The notes under the pieces: model-generated
What the model saw: the letters and a program-made list of their open reading frames with translations, nothing else
Told to the model about the DNA's origin: nothing
Databases searched by the model: none
In this document: piece by piece, positions 57,221-64,000 of the stretch
Position numbering within the stretch: position 1 is the first letter of the stretch
Layout: each line of letters starts with the position of its first letter
Source: Thermoplasmata archaeon
GTDB lineage: Archaea > Thermoplasmatota > Thermoplasmata > Lutacidiplasmatales > UBA184
Direction: 5' to 3'
DNA length: 64,000 nt
Assembly: GCA_021819135.1 (NCBI GenBank)
Contig: JAKASE010000002.1
Span: 62,001-126,000 of the forward strand
Program-made: the position numbers and the translations under genes

Positions 57221-57279
57221 CGAGCGGGCCAGCGCGCGCTTAAGACCCTCCGGGTCCGTCCGCCGGCCCACGGGACCGC

Positions 57280-58038
57280 ATGGCCACGATCGAGGAGACC
57301 GCCGTCGCGCTCGCGAACCAGGGGTCGGAGGAGTTTCGGCAGGCGACGGACGTCCTCGGCAAGGTCGGGCTCACCCGGTACGAGGCCCGGGCGTACATCG
57401 CGCTGGTCGCCCGGGGCGTCGGCGACGCCGCGACGATCGCGACCGCCGCCGGCATCCCGCGGACGAGCGCCTACAAGGTCCTCGAGTCGCTCGCGGAGAA
57501 GGGCTACGCGCAGCCGACCGGGGGGAAGCCGATCCTCTTCCGTCCGTCCCCCCCGCTCGACGTCGCCGACGCGCTCAAGGGGGCGATCCAGGAGGTCTTC
57601 GAGAAGCTCGCGAACCTCCACCGGGTCGTCGCCGAGCATGGCGAACCCCAGCTCGTCTACCTCCTGAGCGAACGCGACAAGGTCGTCGGCAAGATCGGCG
57701 AGCTCCTCGACCAGGCGACGGCGACGTTCATCCTCACGACCCCGCAGGTCGCCGAGCTCCGGGATGACCTCGGCAAGAAGATCCAGCACGCGGTGAAGCG
57801 CGGGGTCCACGTCACCTTCGTCACCGCCCCGCTCCAGCGCGTGCCCGAGGGGGTCGAGTACGTCCCCCGCGAGAACCTCCTCGCGACCGAGGTCCTCGCC
57901 GATGGGGAGCACGCGCTCCTCGCCGCCCCCGGCCTCGACGCCTGCGGGTTCACCGACAACCCGATCCTGATCGCCCACCTCAAGCAGTTCCTCGAGGTGA
58001 TCCTCGAGAAGGGACCCGAGGCCCCGCCCCCCTCCTAG
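57280..58038 (+). CDS. TrmB-family transcriptional regulator
   Basis: LGKVGLTRYEARAYIALVARGVGDAATIATAAGIPRTSAYKVLESLAEKGYAQPTGGKPILFRPSPP. Confidence 0.9.
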   Translation: MATIEETAVALANQGSEEFRQATDVLGKVGLTRYEARAYIALVARGVGDAATIATAAGIPRTSAYKVLESLAEKGYAQPTGGKPILFRPSPPLDVADALKGAIQEVFEKLANLHRVVAEHGEPQLVYLLSERDKVVGKIGELLDQATATFILTTPQVAELRDDLGKKIQHAVKRGVHVTFVTAPLQRVPEGVEYVPRENLLATEVLADGEHALLAAPGLDACGFTDNPILIAHLKQFLEVILEKGPEAPPPS

Positions 58039-58057
58039 GGCGCGGGACCCGCCTCGG

Positions 58058-58936
58058 ATGACGGACCCCCCGACGCCCCGGCGGGAGCGGATGGCGCCCG
58101 CCGAACGGGTGCGGGCGCGTCTCCGCGCGGCCGCGGGCGAGGCGGTGGCCGAGGCGATGCCGGACGGCTACCAGAGGCTCGGGCGCGTCCTTCTGCTCCG
58201 TCTGCCGGAGTCGCTCCGGCCGTACGGGCCGACGATCGGCTCGGCCTGGAAAGAGGAGCTCGGCGTCGCCACGGTCCTCGCCGTCTCGGGGCCGGTCGCC
58301 GGGGAGTACCGGGAGCCACAGGTCGAGCGGCTGGCGGGCACGGACACGGAGACGGAGGTCGTCGAGCACGGCGTCCGCTGGCGGTTCGACGCCGCCCGCC
58401 TCATGTTCGCGGCCGGGAACCGGACCGAACGCCAGCGCGCGGGTCGGCTCGCCCGGCCCGGCGAGTCGGTCGTCGACCTGTTCGCCGGGATCGGTTACTT
58501 CACGATCCCGGCCGCACGCGCGGGAGCGGCTCGCGTGGTCGCCGTCGAGAAGAACCCGGTCGCCGTCCACTACCTCCGGGAGAACGTCCGACGCAACGGC
58601 GTGGCGGACCGGGTCGAAGTGCGGCCGGGGGACAACCGCGAGGTGCCGCTCGCCCGCGGGGAGGCGGACCGCGTGTTCCTCGGCTACCTGCCGAGCGCGA
58701 TCCCCTGGGTGACCCGCGCGCTCGACCTCCTGCGCCCGTCGGGCGGGTGGATCCACGTCCATCTGGTGGTCGACGCGCGGGGCGCGCTCCGACATGCCGC
58801 CGACACCGTCGAGGCGGCGGTGCGCGCGGGCGGGGGGGTCCTGCTCGCGCCTCCCCAGGCCCGGGAGGTCAAGCCGTACGGGCCGGGCCGCACGCATGCC
58901 GTCGTCGACGCCCGGGTCCGACCCCGGCGACCGTGA
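58058..58936 (+). CDS. Trm5/TYW2-like class I methyltransferase/aminocarboxypropyltransferase (Taw2-like)
   Basis: VVDLFAGIGYFTIPAARAGAARVVAVEKNPVAVHYLRENVRRNGV; RVFLGYLPSAIPWV. Confidence 0.8.
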   Translation: MTDPPTPRRERMAPAERVRARLRAAAGEAVAEAMPDGYQRLGRVLLLRLPESLRPYGPTIGSAWKEELGVATVLAVSGPVAGEYREPQVERLAGTDTETEVVEHGVRWRFDAARLMFAAGNRTERQRAGRLARPGESVVDLFAGIGYFTIPAARAGAARVVAVEKNPVAVHYLRENVRRNGVADRVEVRPGDNREVPLARGEADRVFLGYLPSAIPWVTRALDLLRPSGGWIHVHLVVDARGALRHAADTVEAAVRAGGGVLLAPPQAREVKPYGPGRTHAVVDARVRPRRP

Positions 58937-59002
58937 GCCCACGCCGGGGCCCAAGGGCCGCCGCCTCCGAACCTTCATCCCTCTCCCCTCCTACCGGGGT
59001 CC

Positions 59003-59545
59003 GTGAGGAGCAGCACCGGCTCCATCCGACCGGTCGCGACCTCGGACCCGGTCGGCGAGCGGGTCCTTGAGGCCGCGCTCGAACGCATCCGTACGATGCG
59101 TACCGCGGGTCACCTGCGGGCCTGGTTCGACCGGGAGCTCCGCCACGACCTCTATCGCATCTCCGCTCCGCTGCTCCGTGCGGCCCCGGCGCTGGACCGG
59201 ATACCGGACCCCCTCGTGCCCGTGGTCCTGCAGCACTTCCTTCCGCTCGTGACCGAGGGAGCCGACCTGTTCCCGGAGGAGCTCCGCACAGGATCGGACC
59301 TCTTGAGCCCGGAGTCGGCGGTCCCGGGACCGCTCGTGCCGGCCACGGTCCAGGTCCGGGGCCCGGATCGCGCACCGCGGACCGTGCCCGGCGTGCTCCT
59401 CCTCCCCGGGCTCGTGACGTTCCCGGTCCACGTGTCGGGGGTCGAGGGTGCCTCCGAGGTGCTCGTCTGCTTCGGACCGTCGTCGTTGACGGGCGCGTAC
59501 CTCGATCGCACCGCGGACTCCCTCGTGCTCGACGCCGTCCGCTAG
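59003..59545 (+). CDS. Hypothetical protein (180 aa)
   Basis: Intergenic-filling ORF with no convincing competing frame; no recognised motif. Confidence 0.45.
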   Translation: MRSSTGSIRPVATSDPVGERVLEAALERIRTMRTAGHLRAWFDRELRHDLYRISAPLLRAAPALDRIPDPLVPVVLQHFLPLVTEGADLFPEELRTGSDLLSPESAVPGPLVPATVQVRGPDRAPRTVPGVLLLPGLVTFPVHVSGVEGASEVLVCFGPSSLTGAYLDRTADSLVLDAVR

Positions 59546-59598
59546 CGGCCGCGCCCGGGAGTCCCGATCCCGACGAAGCGGGCCGGGGGGCGGCGGTC

Positions 59599-60726
59599 CT
59601 ACGTCGCGGAGGGGGCAGGCGCGCGGGCGGAGAGCTCCCGCACGGTCTCGGGGAACGCGCGGGCGAACCGCTCGATGTCCGACGGGGGGTTCGAGAAAGA
59701 GACGCGGACGAACCGGTTCCCGTGCTTCGGGGAGAGGTAGTTGCCCGCGCGGACGAAGACCCCATGCTCTCGCAGCATCCGGTCCTGGATCGCGTCGGGG
59801 GAGAGCCCGAGCTCGCCGACGTCGATGACCATCATGTTCGCCCGCGACGGGTAGACCGGGAGCGAGGTCCGCGGGACGTGCTCCACGACCTCCCGGATCC
59901 GGGCGGCGTTCGCCCGGGTCTGGCGGACGACCTCGCCGATCCAGGCGGCCTTCGAGCGGAGCGCCGCACGGGCAGCGACCTGGGCGAGGATGTTCACGCC
60001 GAGGTCGTTCGTGTTAAACCGCCCCACCTTCGCGAGGAGATCCGGCCGGGCGGAGAACCCTCCGATCCGCAGACCCGCGAGTCCGCAGTTCTTGGAGACG
60101 GACCAGACGGTCACGGTCTCCTCGGGGGCGAACTCCGCGGCGAGGGCGTGCGCGTCGGTGAAGTCCCGGTAGGTGACGTCGTTGAGGAGCGTGAGGTGGT
60201 GGTCGTGCGCGATCTCAGCGATCGCGCGGACCTCCTCCCGCGGGTACCCCGAGCCGAGCGGGTTGAGCGGATCGATCAGGAGGATCATCCTCGTCTTCGG
60301 ACCGATCGCCTCGCGGACCCGATCGCTCGTCAGGCGGAAGGGGGGCGCGTAGATGTCGAGGTTCTTCGTGTGCGCGCCGGCGAGCTCCACGAACTTGTGG
60401 ATGATGAGGTAGCTCGGGTCGGAGGCGATCACTTCGTCGCCGGCGGAAAGCAGCGCCCGCGCGATCATGTAGAGCGACTCGGTCCCCCCGCTCGTCAGGA
60501 ACGGTCGGATCCCCGCCAGCCCGAGGTCGGCGGTGATGAGGTCGAGGAGCTCGGGGTCGCCGGCAGCCGGCGGGTACCCTTCGTACCGGCGCTCCCGGAT
60601 CGCCTCATCGAGGGCCCCGCGGACGACCTCGGGGGGAACGAGGTGGTTCGTGTTCTGGCTCAGCCAGGCGATCTCCTGGCGGTGGGCATGGGCGTAGCGG
60701 AAGGCGTCGGACGCCGGGCTCGCCAT
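59599..60726 (-). CDS. Class I/II PLP-dependent aminotransferase (HisC-like)
   Basis: LTSGGTESLYMIARALLSAGDEVIASDPSYLI; VWSVSKNCGLAGLRIGGF PLP-Lys context. Confidence 0.9.
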   Translation of the reverse strand: MASPASDAFRYAHAHRQEIAWLSQNTNHLVPPEVVRGALDEAIRERRYEGYPPAAGDPELLDLITADLGLAGIRPFLTSGGTESLYMIARALLSAGDEVIASDPSYLIIHKFVELAGAHTKNLDIYAPPFRLTSDRVREAIGPKTRMILLIDPLNPLGSGYPREEVRAIAEIAHDHHLTLLNDVTYRDFTDAHALAAEFAPEETVTVWSVSKNCGLAGLRIGGFSARPDLLAKVGRFNTNDLGVNILAQVAARAALRSKAAWIGEVVRQTRANAARIREVVEHVPRTSLPVYPSRANMMVIDVGELGLSPDAIQDRMLREHGVFVRAGNYLSPKHGNRFVRVSFSNPPSDIERFARAFPETVRELSARAPAPSAT

Positions 60727-60763
60727 GCCCGTTCACGGTCCCGGACGGGCATAACGCTGCGGG

Positions 60764-61546
60764 TCAGCGGGACGAACCGGCCTCTCCGAGGAACGTCGTC
60801 ACGATCCCGAGGGACTGGGGGCGTCCCTCCGCCCGCGGGAATCCGGCGCGGCGCATCTTCTCCGTCAGGGCCTCGCGGGAGGGGAGGAGCTTGAGCGACT
60901 CGGGCAGGTACCGGTACGGGCCCTCGCTGCCGACGGCCGCCCCGAGGCTCGGGACGACCCGGTCGAAGTAGGCGTGGAAGAGCCGTCCGAACGCCGGCCG
61001 GACAGGCTCCGTGATCTCGAGCATCAGCACCACCCCGCCCGGCCGCAGCACGCGCCGCATCTCCCCGAGCGCGAGGTCGAGGTCGGTCAGGTTGCGGGCG
61101 ACGAAGGCGCTCGTGACGAGATCGAACGCCCCGTCCGCGAACGGCAGGCGCATCGCGGTCGCGCGACCGAAGTCGAGCCGGCCCCCTTCCCCGTGGCCCC
61201 GGGTCGCCGACCGCGCCCGCCGGACCATGGCGGCGGTGAAATCCCCCGCGACGACCCGCATCGCCGGATAGTGCCGGGCGACCTGCCGCGCGAGCTCGCC
61301 GGTCCCGCAGCCGATGTCGAGCGCCCGCGCGAACCGACCCGGGGCGCGGAACCGGTCGAGGTCCCAGAGCGCTCTCGGCCGCCAGAGGTAGTCGTTGCCG
61401 AGCGACGCGAGATGGTCGAACCACTCGTACCGTTCGACGATGTGCGTGAACATCCGCTGGACGTCCCGCTCGAACGAAGGGAGCGAGCGGCTCGGATACG
61501 GGGAGCCGTCGGCGGCGGACGGCCCCGGTGCCCCCCCGATCGGCAT
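60764..61546 (-). CDS. UbiE/MenG-like quinone methyltransferase
   Basis: VQRMFTHIVERYEWFDHLASLGNDYLWRPRAL; ALDIGCGTGELARQV; SAFVARNLTDLDLALGEMRRVLRPGG. Confidence 0.85.
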   Translation of the reverse strand: MPIGGAPGPSAADGSPYPSRSLPSFERDVQRMFTHIVERYEWFDHLASLGNDYLWRPRALWDLDRFRAPGRFARALDIGCGTGELARQVARHYPAMRVVAGDFTAAMVRRARSATRGHGEGGRLDFGRATAMRLPFADGAFDLVTSAFVARNLTDLDLALGEMRRVLRPGGVVLMLEITEPVRPAFGRLFHAYFDRVVPSLGAAVGSEGPYRYLPESLKLLPSREALTEKMRRAGFPRAEGRPQSLGIVTTFLGEAGSSR

Positions 61547-61571
61547 CGAGGACCCAGCGCGGCGTCCTGCC

Positions 61572-64000
61572 TTAAGCGGGAGGTGTCGACGGCGCCCCGC
61601 GGAGCGCCCGGGCCAGCGATTCGTGCCGCGCGGCAAGGTCCGGCCGGTGCGCGAGGAGGCCCTCCTTCTCCGCCTCGGCAAGGCGCGCCCGGGCCTCGTC
61701 GAGCTCGCCGCGGCGCGAGGAGAGGCCGGCGAGCCGGAACAGCATCTCGGGGACCTCGGAGCCGAGCCGCAGCTCCCGGCCCCGGGCGAGCGCCTCCTGG
61801 TAGTGCCCCTCGGCCTCGTCGAGCGATCCCTCCGCCTCGGCGACCTGGCCGCGCGTCATCGCGATCTGCTGGTCCGCGAGGCGGTCCCCGATCGGACCGA
61901 GGGTGCGGACCGAGCGGTCGAGCGCGCGCCTCGCCTCCACAGGTCGGCCGAGCTCGCTCAGCCACTGGGCGAGATTGAGGTGGCAGTAGCCGATCCATAT
62001 CGGGGAACGGGAGCGCTCGGCGGCCGACACCGCGACCTCCATGTCCCGCAGCGCCCCCTCGGTACGGCCGGCGCTGTACTCGAGCACGGCGCGGTTCATC
62101 AGGACCCGCGCCCGGGCGCCGTGGTCCTCCACCGTGGCGAACAGGTCGGCCGCCCGTCCGTAGAGCTCGAGCGCGGGACCGAAGCGGGTCTCCCCGAGCG
62201 GCACCATCGTGTTCGCGACATCGACCAGGGCATGGCCCCGCTCGAGCGGGGTCCCCTCCCGCTCCGCGATCTCGAGAGCGGCGCGTTGATGGGTCTCGGC
62301 CGCGACGAGGTCGCCCCGCCGCCAGAAGACGACGCCGAGCACCCGGTGGGCCGCCATGAGGTCGCGGGGCGTCCCGACCCGCTCCAGGATCCCCATCGCC
62401 TCCCGCGCCAGGGCCTCGGCCGAGGCGTACTCGCTCTTCTCGCTGCGGGTCTGCGCGAGCCCGAGCAGGGCGCGCCCGAGCTCGAGGGCGGCGCCGGGGT
62501 GCGCGCGCGCGAGCTCGACGGCCTCCGCGAGGGCGGCCTCCGCTCGGGGGAGGCTCCCGAGCTCGTCGAGCAGGCGCCCCTCCTCCGTCAGGAGGCGGAT
62601 CTCCCGGCGGAGGTCCCGCGACGCGGAGCGCCGCTCGGACTCGAGCGCCCGGGCGATGTGCGCGACCGCGGCCTCGAACGCGAACGCCCGCGTCGCTCCC
62701 TCGGCGGCGCGGAGGTTGTACTCGATCGCTCGAGGGTCGTCCTGGCCGAGGTAGAACTGGCGGGCGAGCTCGGCGTCGCTCACCCCGCCGACCATGGCGA
62801 GCGCGCGCCCCGCCTTGCGATGGAGGATGCGGCGTCGGGTCTCGGTGAGCTCGGCGTAGACGCTGGCCCGGACCCCCTCGGTGACGAACTCGTAGACCTC
62901 GTCGCCCCGCTCCCGGAGCAGTCCCTGGTGGACGAGCCGGTCGAGGCTCTCGGTGACCCGCTCCTCGCCCATGCCGGCCACCGCGGCGAGGCACGGGAAC
63001 TCGAACCGCTTCCCGAGGACCGCCGCGTACGTCAGGAGCCGCCGGTCCGAGAGGGCGAGGTTCCGGGTCCGTTCGAGCAGGATCGCCGAGAGGTCCCGTT
63101 CGACCGAGGGGGGCTCGGCCGAACGGCTGCTCGAGCCGGTCACGGTCCGTACCAGCTGTTCGAAGAACAACGGATTCCCCTCGGTCTGGGCGTGCCACCG
63201 GGTCACGTCGCTCGGGTCCGGGGCGTGGCCGCCCAGGATCCACCGGGCGAACTCGGTGACCTCGGGCATCGTGAGGGGACGGAGCACGACCGAGCGGACG
63301 GAGGGATGGCGGCGCAGCGCCGCGAGGGAGGTCGGGTCGGTCTCCGAGGGCTCTCCGACGGCGCCGAGCGTGGCGACGAGCGCGATCGGGCTCTGGTCGA
63401 ACTCGTTCACGAGCCTCCGCAGGAACTCGATCGACGGAGGGTCGGCGAGCTCGAGGTCGTCGACCGCGAGGAGCAGGGGCTGCTCCCGCGCGAGCTCCCG
63501 GAACCCCTCGGAGAGGCGGCCGAGCATCTCCTCCCGGCCGGCCCCGAGACCCTCGATGTGGGTCGGACCGACCGGAGCGAGGAGCCGCTCGAGGTCGTCG
63601 CGCATCGGAGCCACCGACGCGGGCTCCGGACCCGGCTCCGGGGGGGCCGGCTCCGTCTCGAACGGTGCCACGAACATCGCGAGACCCGTCACCGGGCCGA
63701 GCGAGACCGTGCGGTGCCGGCTCGCCCCTCCCGACCCGCCCAGGAGCTCCCGGACGAGCGAGAACGGCACGGGGATCTCGGTGGGGGCGGCCCGTCCCGT
63801 GAGGACCCGGTATCCCTGGAGCTCGGCCCGGTCCGCCGCGGCCCGGAGGACGTGGCTCTTGCCGATGCCGCCGGGGCCGGTGACCAGGAGGACGGCGCCC
63901 TGCCCGTCGCGCGCCCGCCGGAGCGTCCGCTCGACCTCGTCGAGGACCTCCTCACGGCCGAAGACCGGGACCGACGGCTCCGACCGGGCGGTGCCTCCGC
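61572..64000 (-). CDS. AAA/STAND-type ATPase with TPR repeats (5' end outside window)
   Basis: Reading the frame upstream of the listed ORF gives VFGREEVLDEVERTLRRARDGQGAVLLVTGPGGIGKSHVLRAAADRA (Walker A); LLLAVDDLELADPPSIEFLRRLV (Walker B); C-term TPRs. Confidence 0.8.
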   Translation of the reverse strand, partial: GGTARSEPSVPVFGREEVLDEVERTLRRARDGQGAVLLVTGPGGIGKSHVLRAAADRAELQGYRVLTGRAAPTEIPVPFSLVRELLGGSGGASRHRTVSLGPVTGLAMFVAPFETEPAPPEPGPEPASVAPMRDDLERLLAPVGPTHIEGLGAGREEMLGRLSEGFRELAREQPLLLAVDDLELADPPSIEFLRRLVNEFDQSPIALVATLGAVGEPSETDPTSLAALRRHPSVRSVVLRPLTMPEVTEFARWILGGHAPDPSDVTRWHAQTEGNPLFFEQLVRTVTGSSSRSAEPPSVERDLSAILLERTRNLALSDRRLLTYAAVLGKRFEFPCLAAVAGMGEERVTESLDRLVHQGLLRERGDEVYEFVTEGVRASVYAELTETRRRILHRKAGRALAMVGGVSDAELARQFYLGQDDPRAIEYNLRAAEGATRAFAFEAAVAHIARALESERRSASRDLRREIRLLTEEGRLLDELGSLPRAEAALAEAVELARAHPGAALELGRALLGLAQTRSEKSEYASAEALAREAMGILERVGTPRDLMAAHRVLGVVFWRRGDLVAAETHQRAALEIAEREGTPLERGHALVDVANTMVPLGETRFGPALELYGRAADLFATVEDHGARARVLMNRAVLEYSAGRTEGALRDMEVAVSAAERSRSPIWIGYCHLNLAQWLSELGRPVEARRALDRSVRTLGPIGDRLADQQIAMTRGQVAEAEGSLDEAEGHYQEALARGRELRLGSEVPEMLFRLAGLSSRRGELDEARARLAEAEKEGLLAHRPDLAARHESLARALRGAPSTPPA

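Noticed and set aside
61087-63243. 718 aa minus ORF
   Set aside because: Arg/Pro/Gly-rich shadow of the STAND-TPR and UbiE-like genes.
1-64000. Mobile elements, integrases, prophage or classic defence islands
   Set aside because: No transposase, integrase, terminase, capsid or Cas motifs were seen in any plausible frame.

Overview
High-GC archaeal chromosome segment with a strong Thermoplasmatota-like flavour: archaeal uS15, RPA/OB-fold SSB, Alba, Rpo11/RpoL, TFS, ArcS, TrmB and Bat-type regulators, Taw2-like methyltransferase, plus a bacterial-type gyrA. Coding density is very high, with many 1-26 nt gene overlaps and GTG starts. I see about 60 protein genes and two tRNAs (Val-TAC, Leu-GAG), and no rRNA, CRISPR array, IS element or prophage. 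Most of the window is core metabolism and information processing (carAB, folP-like, trpS, asnS, purD, dut, aspA/fumC-like, ubiD/ubiA/ubiE-like, kptA). The best candidate for an undescribed system is a polyphosphate/phosphate cluster at 20.5-26.1 kb. It holds CHAD, Ppx/GppA-HD, two tandem divergent thymidylate-kinase-like P-loop proteins, SixA and PhoU. Both kinase-like paralogs lack the expected dTMP-binding Arg, and the second has Lys->Arg in its Walker A motif. Upstream of phoU lies an AT-rich palindromic operator candidate. Other items of note: arcS ending inside tRNA-Val, a glutaredoxin-like/RAM fusion, a long structured leader on the SSB gene, a solitary methyltransferase with an HTH-like N-terminus, and a P-loop/ABC/M14 peptidase island. 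All calls come from reading motifs and the supplied ORFs; no database search was run.
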